From: Streptomyces globisporus
Lineage (GTDB): Bacteria > Actinomycetota > Actinomycetes > Streptomycetales > Streptomycetaceae
NCBI GenBank assembly: GCA_014649555.1
Contig: BMTG01000005.1
Coordinates: 248,001 to 312,000, forward strand
Direction: 5' to 3'
DNA length: 64,000 nucleotides
Shown: in pieces, positions 47,722 to 57,145 of the stretch
Layout: every line of letters starts with the position of its first letter
Position numbering within the stretch: position 1 is the first letter of the stretch
Program-made: the position numbers and the translations under genes
Notes under the pieces: model-generated
Databases searched by the model: none
Seen by the model: the letters and a program-made list of their open reading frames with translations, nothing else
What the model was told of the DNA's origin: nothing

Positions 47722-50481
47722 ATGAGCGAGCACCGTCGCAAATCGCCGCAGCCACAGGGTGGCGGGCGTGCCGCGGCCAGACGAGCCGCCCAGCAGTCGG
47801 CCGGACGCAGAGCCGCCCCGTCACGCAGAGCCACTTCCGCATCACCTTCCGAATCGCCGTCCGAGTCGTACGGCGAGGAGCGCCAGTACGGCAGCCGCGC
47901 CGAGGCCCGCCGCGCGGCTCAGCGTGGCGGCCGACGCCGGGGTGCCGACGCCGGGGGCCCTGGCGCGGGCGGCGGTGGCGGTCGGCGGCGCGGTGGCGGC
48001 GGGGGTGCCGATGGTCCGGGCGGCCGTGGACGCGACGACGGCGGCCCCGGCAAGAAGCGGATGATCGACTACCCGCGCTACGGCAAGTACGGGTTCCGTC
48101 GCTGGGTGCCCTCGTGGAAGCTGGTCTCGGGGCTCTGTATGGGGTTTCTCGCCCTGTTGATGGGCGTGGCGGGCATCTCGTACGCCTTGGTGGCCAAGCC
48201 GGACATCAACAAGACGGCCCAGGCTCAGAACAACGTCTACTACTGGGCCGACGGCACGCCGATGGTCGCGACCGGTGGTGCGGTGAACCGCCAGATCCTC
48301 AAGTACGAGCAGATCCCGGAGGCGATGCGCAACGCCGTGATCTCCGCCGAGAACAAGAGCTTCGAGTCGGACCGCGGCATCGACCCGATGGGCATCGGGC
48401 GCGCAGTGTTCAACATGGCCACGGGTGGTGAGACCCAGGGTGGGTCGACCATCACCCAGCAGTACGTCAAGAACTCCAGGCTCTCGCAGGACCAGACGTT
48501 CACCCGGAAGTTCAAGGAACTCTTCATCACGCTCAAGGTGGCCGGTGAGGAGCCTAAGGAAGAGGTGATGGCCGGCTATCTCAACGTCTCGTACTACGGA
48601 CGTGGAGCTTCCGGTCTCCAGGCAGCCGCCCGCACCTACTACAACAAGGATGCCGGCGAGCTGGACCCGAGCGAGTGCGCCTTCCTCGCCACCCTGCTCA
48701 AGGGCGCGAGCTACTACGACCCCGCCGGCGCGCCCGACATCGACAAGGACAACGCGACCGAGGAGAAGAACACCGAGCGCGCCAAGGACCGGTGGAAGTG
48801 GATCCTTGACGAGCAGGTCAAGGACGGGAGGATGACGGCGGCGGAGCGCGCCAAGTACACGAAGTTCCCGATGCCGCAGCCGAAGGCGCAGGACACCAAG
48901 CTGAGCGGCCAGACCGGTTACCTGGTGGACCTCGCCAAGAAGTACTTCCTCGCGAACAACGACAAGGGCATCACCGCCAAGGAACTCGAACTGGGCGGCT
49001 TCGAGATCCACACCACCTTCCAGGAGAAGCGGGTGAAGCAGCTCGAAGCAGCGGTGAAGAAGGTCTACGACGCCAAGATCAGGCCCAAGGAACGTCCCAA
49101 GACGGACACGCACGTCGAGTTCGGCGGGGCGTCCGTGGACGCGAAGACCGGTGCCATCATCGCCACGTACGGCGGTCAGGACGCCACCACGCACTTCACG
49201 AACAACGCCGACGCCACCGGCGCCCAGGTCGGTTCGACCTGGAAGCCCTTCGTGCTGGCGGCGGCCATGCAGTACGGCGTCCGCGATCCGGCCGGTGGTC
49301 CGGAGCAGAGCGAGTCCCAGCGCACCCAGATCTCGCCGAAGAGCATCTACAACGGCGACGACGGCCTGCGGATCAGGGACTACACCGGCAAGATCTGGCT
49401 CAACAAGGACGGCGAGGAATGGCGTCAGACCAACGACGGCAACTACAACCATGGTGAGATCGACCTGCGGAAGGCCATGGAGCAATCCGCCAACTCCCCG
49501 TTCGTGCAGCTCGGCATGGATGTCGGTACGGACAAGGTCAAGGACGTCGCCGTCGCCGCCGGCCTGAAGGACGACACCTTCATGGCGGACGCGTCCGTCC
49601 CCTCGTTCTCCATCGGTACCTCGTCGCCGAGTGCCATCCGCATGGCGGGTGCCTACTCCACCTTCGCCACGAGCGGCCAGCAGAACGACACCTACTCGGT
49701 CACCGAGGTGAAGCAAGAGGGTGAGGTCGTCTTCCAGCACAAGAAGAAGCCCAAGCGCGCCTTCAGCCCGATGATCGCCGACAACGTCACGGACGTCCTG
49801 AAGAACGTCGTGGAGAACGGGACGGGCAAGCCCGCCCGTCTGGAGGGCCGTGAGGCCGCGGGCAAGACCGGTACGACCGACGGCAACCGGTCCGCCTGGT
49901 TCGTCGGGTACACCCGGCAGATCTCGACCGCCATCAGCATGTTCCGGCTCGACGACGACGAGACGAACAAGACGCGCGAGTTCGAGAAGATGTTCGGAAC
50001 GGGTGGTGAGGAGAAGATCCACGGAAACTCGTTCCCGGCCTCCATCTGGCACGACTACATGACTGGGGCGATGAAGGGTAAGAAGGACATGCCCTTCCCC
50101 GAGCCCCAGGACCCGGGCGAGGTCGTATGGGGCGGTGGCGCGGTCAGCCCCAGCCCGACCCCCAGCCCCACGCCCTCGGAGACGCCCTCCGAGGAGCCGA
50201 GTCCGACGCCGACGCCGACGCCGACCACCCCGAGTCCGACGCCGACGCCGACCAAGACCTGCGGCATCTTCGACCCGAACTGCCAGGAGGCCAACGGCGG
50301 GGCGAACGCGGGGGCGGACGGCGGAGGCCAGAACGGAGGGGCCGACGGCGGCGCTGACAACGGCGGGGCCGACGGTGGTGGCGACAACACCGGAACGACC
50401 GACGGCACGGACAACGGCGGAGCCCAGGGAGCCAACGGCAATCCGGGCGGAACCGGCTCCATCTGGGGCAACTCCGGATAG
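47722..50481 (+). CDS. class A penicillin-binding protein (transglycosylase/transpeptidase)
   Basis: A 919-residue bifunctional PBP starting at ATG 47722. Residues 1-125 are basic and Arg/Gly-rich (cytoplasmic). A membrane anchor follows at about 135-155. The GT51 domain contains the catalytic Glu in ISAENKSFESDRGIDPMG and QGGSTITQQYVKN. The transpeptidase has STWK (nucleophile Ser), SAN and KTG. The tail is a Pro/Ser/Thr then Gly/Asn/Asp-rich stretch of about 140 residues with one Cys pair (CGIFDPNC). It polymerises and cross-links peptidoglycan outside the membrane. Confidence 0.96.
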   Translation: MSEHRRKSPQPQGGGRAAARRAAQQSAGRRAAPSRRATSASPSESPSESYGEERQYGSRAEARRAAQRGGRRRGADAGGPGAGGGGGRRRGGGGGADGPGGRGRDDGGPGKKRMIDYPRYGKYGFRRWVPSWKLVSGLCMGFLALLMGVAGISYALVAKPDINKTAQAQNNVYYWADGTPMVATGGAVNRQILKYEQIPEAMRNAVISAENKSFESDRGIDPMGIGRAVFNMATGGETQGGSTITQQYVKNSRLSQDQTFTRKFKELFITLKVAGEEPKEEVMAGYLNVSYYGRGASGLQAAARTYYNKDAGELDPSECAFLATLLKGASYYDPAGAPDIDKDNATEEKNTERAKDRWKWILDEQVKDGRMTAAERAKYTKFPMPQPKAQDTKLSGQTGYLVDLAKKYFLANNDKGITAKELELGGFEIHTTFQEKRVKQLEAAVKKVYDAKIRPKERPKTDTHVEFGGASVDAKTGAIIATYGGQDATTHFTNNADATGAQVGSTWKPFVLAAAMQYGVRDPAGGPEQSESQRTQISPKSIYNGDDGLRIRDYTGKIWLNKDGEEWRQTNDGNYNHGEIDLRKAMEQSANSPFVQLGMDVGTDKVKDVAVAAGLKDDTFMADASVPSFSIGTSSPSAIRMAGAYSTFATSGQQNDTYSVTEVKQEGEVVFQHKKKPKRAFSPMIADNVTDVLKNVVENGTGKPARLEGREAAGKTGTTDGNRSAWFVGYTRQISTAISMFRLDDDETNKTREFEKMFGTGGEEKIHGNSFPASIWHDYMTGAMKGKKDMPFPEPQDPGEVVWGGGAVSPSPTPSPTPSETPSEEPSPTPTPTPTTPSPTPTPTKTCGIFDPNCQEANGGANAGADGGGQNGGADGGADNGGADGGGDNTGTTDGTDNGGAQGANGNPGGTGSIWGNSG

Positions 50482-50523
50482 CCGGACCGCCGGCCGCGCC
50501 CCTCAGGGGCCGGCTCAGCAGAG

Positions 50524-50567
50524 CGGCGAGGGCCGCCGCACCCACCCGGGTGCGGCGGCCCTCGCCG
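50524..50567 (+). terminator. terminator of the PBP gene
   Basis: A 20-bp perfect GC-rich stem (arm starts CGGCGAGGGCCGCCGCACCC) with a 4-base loop, 42 bases after the stop. Confidence 0.88.
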
Positions 50568-50650
50568 CGTTCCGGCATCCCGCGCACTCATCCCGTGTCC
50601 CCCGAGCGGTCCTTGCCCCGGACACAGCCCCGTACGGCAGGATGTGCGGC

Positions 50651-52153
50651 ATGCCAAGCCCCAGCGCAGAAGACACGAGCGTGCACCAGGAACCGCCCGT
50701 CGTGCGGCCAACCGATCAGGACGAGGTCGCGGCGGCCGGCAGCGAGCTGTTCGGTGGCCGGGTGGGGCACTGGGCGCGGCTGGGCGACGGTCCGTTCACG
50801 CCCGTACGCGTGGTCGCGCTGGTCATGATCGGGATGTTCGCCCTCGGCATGGTGCAGAAGATCCCCTGCTACGAGTGGGCCTGGTTCCGCGGTGCCACCT
50901 CGCAGTACACGCACGCCTGCTACTCCGACATTCCGCATCTCTTTCTGGGGCGCGGGTTCGCCGACGGCCTCGTGCCGTACTTCGACCGGCTGAGCGGCGA
51001 TATGCAGTACCTGGAGTACCCCGTGCTGACCGGGGTGTTCATGCAGGTCGCGGCCTGGCTGACGCTGACGCCCGACAGCGACCCCATCCAGCAGCGCGAG
51101 CAGATGTACTGGATGGTCAACGCGGGCATGCTGATGATCTGCGCGGTGGTCATCGCCGTGTGCACCGTCCGCACGCAGCGGCGCCGCCCCTGGGACGGTC
51201 TGATGGTCGCGCTGGCACCCGCGTTCGTCCTCACCGCGACCATCAACTGGGACCTGCTGGCCGTCGCCCTGACGGCCGCGGCGATGCTCATGTGGTCCCG
51301 GGGCCGGGTGCTCGCCTTCGGAATCCTCATCGGCCTGGCCACGGCGGCCAAGCTCTACCCCGTCCTGCTGCTCGGCCCGCTCCTGGTGCTCTGCTGGCGG
51401 GCGGGCCGGTGGCGCGAGTTCGGGACGACCCTGCTGGGCGCGGGCGCGGCCTGGCTGGTGGTGAACCTGCCGGTGATGATCTTCGCCCCGGAGGGATGGC
51501 GGAAGTTCTACACCTTCAGCCAGGAGAGGCCGATCGACTTCGGTTCGTTCTGGCTGATCATCACGCAGCGCACCGGCAAGCCCATCGACGTGGAGACGGT
51601 CAACACCGCCTCGGTCGTCCTCATGGTCGTCTTCTGCGCGGGCATCGCCGGTCTGGCGCTCTCCGCGGCCCGCAGGCCGCGCTTCGCCCAACTGGCGTTC
51701 CTGGTGGTGGCCGCGTTCATCCTGACGAACAAGGTCTACTCACCGCAGTACGTGCTCTGGCTGATTCCGCTGGCCGTCCTGGCCAGGCCGCGCTGGCGCG
51801 ACTTCCTCATCTGGCAGGCCTGCGAGGTCATGTACTTCCTCGGGATCTGGTCCTACCTCGCCTACACCAGCGGCGGGGACAAGCACCAGGGGCTGCCCCA
51901 GGAGGGCTACCAGGTCGCGATCGCCCTGCACCTGCTGGGCACGCTGTATCTGTGCGCGCTGGTCGTCCGCGACGTCCTGCAGCCGGAGAAGGACCTGGTG
52001 CGCGCGGACGGGTCGGACGACCCGTCCGGCGGTGTGCTCGACGGGGCTCCGGACACGTTCGTGCTCGCGCCCGAGGCCCGCCAGTCCGGGCACGCGGCTC
52101 GGACGGACGGGCCTCAGGTGGAGTGGGGCGCTGTGCCCACCCGGAACGGCTGA
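50651..52153 (+). CDS. GT87 family polyprenol-linked glycosyltransferase
   Basis: A 500-residue membrane protein starting at ATG 50651 (AGGA nine bases upstream; ATG 50642 is possible). About 10 to 12 membrane helices are visible. Conserved features of the GT87 (DUF2029) family are the extracytoplasmic acidic loop after the first helix, LEYPVLTGVFMQVAAW, and TAAKLYPVLLLGPLLVL. Such enzymes use polyprenyl-phosphate-mannose to build lipoglycans in mycobacteria. The exact product here is not known. It follows a PBP gene, pointing to an envelope role. Confidence 0.9.
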   Translation: MPSPSAEDTSVHQEPPVVRPTDQDEVAAAGSELFGGRVGHWARLGDGPFTPVRVVALVMIGMFALGMVQKIPCYEWAWFRGATSQYTHACYSDIPHLFLGRGFADGLVPYFDRLSGDMQYLEYPVLTGVFMQVAAWLTLTPDSDPIQQREQMYWMVNAGMLMICAVVIAVCTVRTQRRRPWDGLMVALAPAFVLTATINWDLLAVALTAAAMLMWSRGRVLAFGILIGLATAAKLYPVLLLGPLLVLCWRAGRWREFGTTLLGAGAAWLVVNLPVMIFAPEGWRKFYTFSQERPIDFGSFWLIITQRTGKPIDVETVNTASVVLMVVFCAGIAGLALSAARRPRFAQLAFLVVAAFILTNKVYSPQYVLWLIPLAVLARPRWRDFLIWQACEVMYFLGIWSYLAYTSGGDKHQGLPQEGYQVAIALHLLGTLYLCALVVRDVLQPEKDLVRADGSDDPSGGVLDGAPDTFVLAPEARQSGHAARTDGPQVEWGAVPTRNG

Positions 52154-52180
52154 GCCGGGGGGCTTTACGGAACGGGCGGC

Positions 52181-53212
52181 TCAGCGGTCGACGAGCCGGT
52201 CGTACTGGGTGGTCGTGTGGCGCAGATGGGCGACCAGTTCGTCGCCGACCCGCGGCTCCTGGGCGTCCGAAGGGACGAACAGGATGGATACCTGCATGTG
52301 CGGCGGCTCGGCGAACCACCGCTGCTTGCCCGCCCAGACGAACGGCGACAGGTTCCGGTTGACCGTGGCCAGGCCCGCGCGGGCGACGCCCTTGGCCCTC
52401 GGCATCACGCCGTGCAGCGCCTTGGGCGCCTCCAGGCCGACCCCGTGGGACGTACCGCCGGCCACGACGACCAGCCAGCCGTCGGAGGCGGCCTTCTGCT
52501 GGCGGTAGCCGAACCGGTCGCCCTTGACGACGGGGGTGACGTCCAGGACGGCCCCCCGGTACTCGGTGGCCTCGTGGTCGCCGAGCCAGAGCCGGGTGCC
52601 GATCCGGGCGCGGAAGCGGGTCTGCGGGAACTGCTGCTGGAGGCGGGCCAGCTCCTCGGCGCGCAGATGGCTGACGAACATGGTGTGCAGCGGCAGCCGG
52701 GCCGCCCGCAGCCGGTCCATCCAGCCGATGACCTCCTCGACGGCATCGGAGCCGTCGGTGCGGTCCAGCGGCAGGTGCAGCGCGAAGCCTTCGAGCCGTA
52801 CGTCCTCGATCGCCGCGTGCAGCTGCCCCAGCTCCTCCTCCTTGACGCCGTGGCGCTTCATCGAGCTCATGCACTCGATGACGACCCGGGCGCCCACCAG
52901 GGCGTGCACCCCGTCGACGGAGGAGACGGACCGGATGACGCGGTCCGGCAGAGGTACGGGCTCCTCGCCCCGCCGGAACGGGGTCAGGACGAGCAGGTCC
53001 CCGCTGAACCAGTCCTTGATCCGGGCCGCCTCGTAGGTCGTCCCCACGGCGAGGGTGTCGGACCCGAAGCGGATCGTCTCGTCGGCGAGGCGCTCATGGC
53101 CGAAGCCGTAGCCGTTGCCCTTGCAGACGGGGACGAGCCCGGGGAACTGGTCGATCACGGACTTCTGGTGCGCCCGCCAGCGCGCGGTGTCGACGTAGAG
53201 GGAGAGCGCCAT
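52181..53212 (-). CDS. alanine racemase-like PLP-barrel protein
   Basis: A 343-residue protein with ATG start 53212. The PLP lysine is Lys31 in VPVCKGNGYGFG, so cofactor binding is probable. The region where true alanine racemases have the catalytic Tyr (IGYADGYPR-like) reads VAGGTSHGVGLEA here, without Tyr. The C-terminal domain is also unusual (PHMQVSILFVPSDAQEPRVG). It therefore may not racemise alanine. It lies 78 bases behind femX on the same strand, suggesting a role linked to cell-wall amino acids. Annotations as alr should be treated with care. Confidence 0.8.
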   Translation of the reverse strand: MALSLYVDTARWRAHQKSVIDQFPGLVPVCKGNGYGFGHERLADETIRFGSDTLAVGTTYEAARIKDWFSGDLLVLTPFRRGEEPVPLPDRVIRSVSSVDGVHALVGARVVIECMSSMKRHGVKEEELGQLHAAIEDVRLEGFALHLPLDRTDGSDAVEEVIGWMDRLRAARLPLHTMFVSHLRAEELARLQQQFPQTRFRARIGTRLWLGDHEATEYRGAVLDVTPVVKGDRFGYRQQKAASDGWLVVVAGGTSHGVGLEAPKALHGVMPRAKGVARAGLATVNRNLSPFVWAGKQRWFAEPPHMQVSILFVPSDAQEPRVGDELVAHLRHTTTQYDRLVDR

Positions 53213-53290
53213 GGCCGGCCCGGAACCTTTCTGGTGGCTGCGGTGAATCAGGGAACGAACGGGTGGTGCCGCGAAGGGTACTGAAGCCGG

Positions 53291-54409
53291 TCAGCGGCGC
53301 GACATGTAGATGTCGAGCGCCTTGTGGAGCAGCTTGTTGAGCGGGAAGTCCCACTCGCCGACGTACTCGACGGCCTCGCCGCCGGTGCCGACCTTGAACT
53401 GGATCAGGCCGAAGAGGTGGTCGGTCTCGTCCAGCGAGTCGCTGATGCCGCGCAGGTCGTAGACGGTCGCGCCCATCGCGTAGCTGTCGCGCAGCATGCG
53501 CCACTGCATCGCGTTCGACGGCCGGACCTCGCGCCCGATGTTGTCGGAGGCGCCGTAGGAGTACCAGACGTGTCCGCCGACGACGAGCATCGTGGCCGCG
53601 GAGAGGTTCACGCCGTTGTGCCGGGCGAAGTAGAGCCGCATCCGGTTGGGGTCCTCGGAGTTGAGGACGGTCCACATGCGCTGGAAGTACGACAGCGGAC
53701 GCGGCCGGAAGTGGTCGCGCACTGCGGTGATCTCGTACAGCCGCTGCCACTCGGCCAGGTCCTCGTAGCCGCCCTGGACGACCTCGACCCCGGCCTTGTC
53801 GGCCTTCTTGATGTTGCGGCGCCACAGCTGGTTGAAGCCCTTGAGGACGTCTTCCAGGGAGCGGTTGGCCAGCGGCACCTGGAAGACGTAACGGGGCTGT
53901 ACGTCGCCGAATCCGGCGCCGCCGTCCTCGCCCTGCTGCCAGCCCATCTTCCGCAGGCGGTCCGCGACCTCGAAGGCGCGCGGCTCGATGTGGGTGGCCT
54001 CGACGTCGCGCAGGCGCTTCACGTCCGGGTCCTGGATGCCGGACTTGATGGCCGCGGAGTCCCAGCGGCGGATGACCACCGGCGGGCCCATCTTCACGGA
54101 GAAGGCGCCCTGCTGCTTGAGGTGGGCGAGCATCGGCTGGAGCCAGTCGTCCAGGTTCGGCGCGTACCAGTTGATGACCGGGCCCTCGGGGAGGTACGCC
54201 AGGTAGCGCTTGATCTTGGGCAGCTGGCGGTACAGGACGAGGCCCGCGCCGACGATCTGGCCGTCCCGGTCGAACCAGCCCAGGTTCTCCGAGCGCCATT
54301 CGGTCTTCACATCAGCCCACGCCGGGACCTGGCAGTGACTGGCCGAAGGCAGGCTCTGGATGTACGCCAGATGCTGCTCTCGGCTGATGGTCCTCAGGGT
54401 CAGGCTCAT
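53291..54409 (-). CDS. femX: peptidoglycan bridge-forming aminoacyltransferase FemX
   Basis: A 372-residue FemABX-family enzyme starting at ATG 54409. It has two GNAT-like lobes. LAYLPEGPVINWYAP lies in the first, and FNQLWRRNIKKADKAGVEV plus VWYSYGASDNIGREVRPSNA in the second. The final DLRGISDSLDETDHLFGLIQ and FKVGTGGEAVEYVGEWDFPL are typical. In S. coelicolor FemX adds the first glycine to lipid-linked precursor using glycyl-tRNA and is essential. The downstream alr-like gene may be co-transcribed. Confidence 0.95.
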   Translation of the reverse strand: MSLTLRTISREQHLAYIQSLPSASHCQVPAWADVKTEWRSENLGWFDRDGQIVGAGLVLYRQLPKIKRYLAYLPEGPVINWYAPNLDDWLQPMLAHLKQQGAFSVKMGPPVVIRRWDSAAIKSGIQDPDVKRLRDVEATHIEPRAFEVADRLRKMGWQQGEDGGAGFGDVQPRYVFQVPLANRSLEDVLKGFNQLWRRNIKKADKAGVEVVQGGYEDLAEWQRLYEITAVRDHFRPRPLSYFQRMWTVLNSEDPNRMRLYFARHNGVNLSAATMLVVGGHVWYSYGASDNIGREVRPSNAMQWRMLRDSYAMGATVYDLRGISDSLDETDHLFGLIQFKVGTGGEAVEYVGEWDFPLNKLLHKALDIYMSRR

Positions 54410-54521
54410 GCGGGGCGCTCCTCGGCAGGTGTGTCCCCATCGGTCAGGGGCTCCGGCTCTCGCGCCGAAGCCTACTGTGACCGAGGGGCGCCCGGCCTGG
54501 CCCCGGGGGGACGGAATGCGC

Positions 54522-54563
54522 CGCGGACCGGTGCGGGTGCCCGGGCACCCGCACCGGTCCGCG
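54522..54563 (-). terminator. 42-bp perfect palindromic terminator
   Basis: Its two 21-base arms (starting CGCGGACCGGTGCGGGTGCC) follow the small membrane protein gene and insulate femX. Confidence 0.85.
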
Positions 54564-54581
54564 TTCCGGCCGGTGCTCCGG

Positions 54582-54923
54582 TCAGGTGATCACGCCGCCG
54601 AAGAGGCCGCCGTGGGCCATGCCGAGGTAGAAGCCGACGGCAGAGGCACCGATGCCCATGATCAGGCCGAACCTCTCCCAGGTGGTCTTCGAGATGTACT
54701 GGCCGTAGAGGCCGGTCAGAATGCCGATGAGCCCCGCCCAGGAGCTGATCAGGTGCAGATGGTGGAACATCGCCGTGACGAACGCGAGGACACCGAGCAC
54801 CCCGGTCACCACCATCAGGACGTCCTGGACGCGGTGCGGCTTGCCGTCCGTCGCGAAGAGCGAACCGGTGGCGGGGCGGCCGGCCGGGTGCCGGGAGCCG
54901 GCGGGGCGGATGGTCTGTGCCAT
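54582..54923 (-). CDS. small conserved membrane protein
   Basis: A 113-residue protein starting at ATG 54923, preceded by AGGAGG seven bases upstream. A basic 30-residue head precedes three hydrophobic helices (VLMVVTGVLGVLAFVTAMF; SWAGLIGILTGLYGQYI; FGLIMGIGASAVGFYLGMAH). No catalytic motif is seen. Similar small proteins stand beside femX and the rpsF operon in Streptomyces. Function is unknown. Confidence 0.85.
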   Translation of the reverse strand: MAQTIRPAGSRHPAGRPATGSLFATDGKPHRVQDVLMVVTGVLGVLAFVTAMFHHLHLISSWAGLIGILTGLYGQYISKTTWERFGLIMGIGASAVGFYLGMAHGGLFGGVIT

Positions 54924-55252
54924 GGAGTACCTCCTGGCCGACAGGTGGGCGGTGGATCCGCGCCTCTCCCGCTGCGGCGGGTGTAGCGCCTCTCACACCG
55001 CATCTGTCTCGATTGTGCCCTCTGAGCTCCTGATTTCAACCGGAAGCCGGTCTACGGGTAGTCTGTACGGTCTGCACCGGTGTCTGCCCAGGCCAGCACG
55101 GCGAGCCTCTCCCCGAACCTCCTCCACGGGATCGTTCAGGAGCGGATTGTCAGTGCCGGGTGTTCTCCTCGGGGACGCCGTTGCATCACGCATCACGACC
55201 CTCCTGCCACGGAACGACCGTGGCCGCTGAGTCCAAAGGAGGTGGGTTCCAC
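54924..55252 (+). promoter_or_regulatory. divergent promoter region of the rpsF operon
   Basis: This gap has no gene. A candidate promoter toward rpsF is TTCAAC (55035-55040), 18 bases, TAGTCT (55059-55064), leaving a leader of about 180 bases. The end carries a strong AAAGGAGGTGG ribosome binding site. In many bacteria this leader binds the S6-S18 complex, but I did not find that motif here. Confidence 0.4.
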
Positions 55253-55543
55253 ATGCGTCACTACGAGGTGATGGTCATCCTCGACCCCGATCTCGAGGAG
55301 CGAGCAGTCTCCCCGCTGATCGAGAACTTCCTCTCCGTCGTCCGTGAGGGCAACGGAAAGGTGGAGAAGGTCGACACCTGGGGCCGTCGTCGGCTCGCCT
55401 ACGAGATCAAGAAGAAGCCCGAGGGCATCTACTCGGTCATCGACCTGCAGGCCGAGCCTGCGGTCGTCAAGGAGCTCGACCGCCAGATGAACCTGAACGA
55501 GTCGGTCCTCCGGACCAAGGTCCTCCGTCCCGAAGTCCACTGA
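55253..55543 (+). CDS. rpsF: 30S ribosomal protein S6
   Basis: A 96-residue protein starting at ATG 55253, eight bases after AAAGGAGGTGG. It begins [19 protein letters not shown] and has [20 protein letters not shown], the S6 signature. It binds S18 on the 30S platform; rpsR is two genes downstream in the same operon. Confidence 0.98.
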   Translation: MRHYEVMVILDPDLEERAVSPLIENFLSVVREGNGKVEKVDTWGRRRLAYEIKKKPEGIYSVIDLQAEPAVVKELDRQMNLNESVLRTKVLRPEVH

Positions 55544-55617
55544 GCATCTAGCTCAGCGGTTTTCGGGTCCGAGTAGCAGCAAGCAGCCAGAAGCAATCCC
55601 CGCCGAGAGGTTCACCC

Positions 55618-56241
55618 ATGGCAGGCGAGACCGTCATCACGGTCGTCGGCAATCTCGTCGACGACCCCGAGCTGCGCTTCACCCCGTCCGGTGCGGCGGT
55701 CGCGAAGTTCCGTGTCGCGTCCACTCCCCGCATCTTCGACCGGCAGACCAATGAGTGGAAGGACGGCGAAGGCCTGTTCCTCACCTGCTCGGTCTGGCGT
55801 CAGGCGGCGGAGAACGTCGCGGAATCGCTCCAGCGAGGCATGCGCGTCGTCGTGCAGGGCCGGCTGAAGCAGCGGTCCTACGAGGACCGTGAGGGCGTCA
55901 AGCGCACGGTCTATGAGCTGGACGTCGAGGAAGTCGGCCCCAGCCTCAAGAACGCCACGGCCAAGGTCACCAAGACCACCGGTCGCGGTGGTCAGGGCGG
56001 CCAGGGTGGATACGGCGGCGGCCAGCAGGGCGGCGGCAACTGGGGCGGCGGTCCCGGTGGCGGTGGCCAGCAGGGCGGCGGCGGTGCACCCGCCGACGAC
56101 CCGTGGGCGACCGGCTCGCCGGCCGGCGGCCAGGGCGGTGGCCAGCAGGGCGGCGGGGGTGGCTGGGGCGGAAGCTCCGGCGGTTCCGGCGGCTCCGGCG
56201 GCTCCTCCGGCGGCGGCTACTCGGACGAGCCTCCCTTCTAG
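55618..56241 (+). CDS. ssb: single-stranded DNA-binding protein
   Basis: A 207-residue SSB. The OB fold (1-115) begins [20 protein letters not shown] and includes [18 protein letters not shown]. The flexible Gly/Gln-rich linker (120-195) ends in the acidic tip SDEPPF, the peptide that recruits other replication proteins. It coats single-stranded DNA at forks. It is in the rpsF-rpsR operon as is usual, close to the origin and dnaB. Confidence 0.97.
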   Translation: MAGETVITVVGNLVDDPELRFTPSGAAVAKFRVASTPRIFDRQTNEWKDGEGLFLTCSVWRQAAENVAESLQRGMRVVVQGRLKQRSYEDREGVKRTVYELDVEEVGPSLKNATAKVTKTTGRGGQGGQGGYGGGQQGGGNWGGGPGGGGQQGGGGAPADDPWATGSPAGGQGGGQQGGGGGWGGSSGGSGGSGGSSGGGYSDEPPF

Positions 56242-56284
56242 GGCAGCTCGTACCCCCACTTCTTGATCACACAGGAGAAACACC

Positions 56285-56521
56285 ATGGCGAAGCCGCCTG
56301 TGCGCAAGCCTAAGAAGAAGGTCTGCGCGTTCTGCAAGGACAAGACCCAGTACGTGGACTACAAGGACACGAACATGCTGCGGAAGTTCATTTCCGACCG
56401 CGGCAAGATCCGTGCCCGCCGCGTCACCGGCAACTGCACGCAGCACCAGCGTGACGTCGCCACGGCTGTCAAGAACAGCCGTGAGATGGCGCTGCTGCCC
56501 TACACGTCCACCGCGCGATAA
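56285..56521 (+). CDS. rpsR: 30S ribosomal protein S18 (zinc-binding form)
   Basis: A 78-residue protein starting at ATG 56285, with CAGGAGAAA upstream. It carries CAFCKDK and a later Cys in NCTQHQ, so it is the zinc-binding C+ form. Streptomyces usually also has a zinc-free paralogue controlled by Zur elsewhere. The segment [15 protein letters not shown] is typical of S18. It pairs with S6. Confidence 0.96.
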   Translation: MAKPPVRKPKKKVCAFCKDKTQYVDYKDTNMLRKFISDRGKIRARRVTGNCTQHQRDVATAVKNSREMALLPYTSTAR

Positions 56522-56539
56522 GGGAAGGGTGACAACAGC

Positions 56540-56986
56540 ATGAAGATCATCCTCACCCACGAGGTCTCCGGCCTCGGTACCGCCGGCGACGTCGTCGACG
56601 TCAAGGACGGGTACGCCCGTAACTACCTGGTTCCGCGTGGCTTCGCCATTCGCTGGACCAAGGGCGGCGAGAAGGACGTGGCGCAGATCCGCCGCGCCCG
56701 CAAGATCCACGAGATCGCGACGATCGAGCAGGCCAACGAGATCAAGGCCAAGCTCGAGGGCGTGAAGGTCCGTCTGGCTGTTCGCTCCGGCGACGCCGGC
56801 CGTCTCTTCGGCTCCGTGACCCCGGCCGACGTCGCTGCGGCGATCAAGGCTGCCGGTGGTCCCGACGTCGACAAGCGTCGCGTCGAGCTCGGCTCGCCGA
56901 TCAAGACGCTCGGCGGACACCAGGTGTCCGTCCGTCTGCACCCCGAGGTCGCAGCGAAGCTCGGCGTCGAGGTCGTTGCTGCCTAA
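56540..56986 (+). CDS. rplI: 50S ribosomal protein L9
   Basis: A 148-residue two-domain protein starting at ATG 56540. The N-terminal rRNA-binding domain has [20 protein letters not shown] and [15 protein letters not shown], followed by a connecting helix and the C-terminal domain. It is the last gene of the operon, ended by a strong hairpin 20 bases later. Confidence 0.98.
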   Translation: MKIILTHEVSGLGTAGDVVDVKDGYARNYLVPRGFAIRWTKGGEKDVAQIRRARKIHEIATIEQANEIKAKLEGVKVRLAVRSGDAGRLFGSVTPADVAAAIKAAGGPDVDKRRVELGSPIKTLGGHQVSVRLHPEVAAKLGVEVVAA

Positions 56987-57005
56987 GGGCAGAGCTCAGC
57001 AGAGC

Positions 57006-57044
57006 CACTGAAGGGCCGCACCCTCTGGGTGCGGCCCTTCAGTG
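57006..57044 (+). terminator. terminator of the rpsF-rplI operon
   Basis: An 18-bp perfect stem (arm CACTGAAGGGCCGCACCC) with loop TCT. Confidence 0.9.
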
Positions 57045-57075
57045 TGTCCGGATGCGCTGCGTTCGCAGGCGCGGT

Positions 57076-57089
57076 GTTTCACGTGAAAC
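57076..57089. other. parS: parS site 7
   Basis: Perfect GTTTCACGTGAAAC between convergent rplI and MATE genes, with no dyad beyond the 14 bases. It lies 23 bases from the next parS (start to start). Confidence 0.95.
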
Positions 57090-57122
57090 GAGGGTGCTGT
57101 TTCACGTGAAACAGCACCCTCG
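57089..57122. terminator. parS: 34-bp perfect palindrome with parS site 8 at its centre
   Basis: Arms of 17 bases (CGAGGGTGCTGTTTCAC) with GTTTCACGTGAAAC at 57099-57112. It lies 23 bases beyond the MATE stop and would form its terminator hairpin. Confidence 0.8.
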
Positions 57123-57145
57123 GAACAGGCTGCGGATCCAGCTGA

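Noticed and set aside
47558-47725. Short frame of 55 codons (MQTTGNRETLTRV...) ending on the PBP start
   Set aside because: It lacks a ribosome binding site, has no recognisable feature and lies in a divergent promoter region.
50224-50420. Repetitive Pro/Ser/Thr and Gly/Asn/Asp coding sequence at the end of the PBP gene as a possible assembly error
   Set aside because: The frame stays open to a normal stop and Streptomyces PBPs commonly have such tails.
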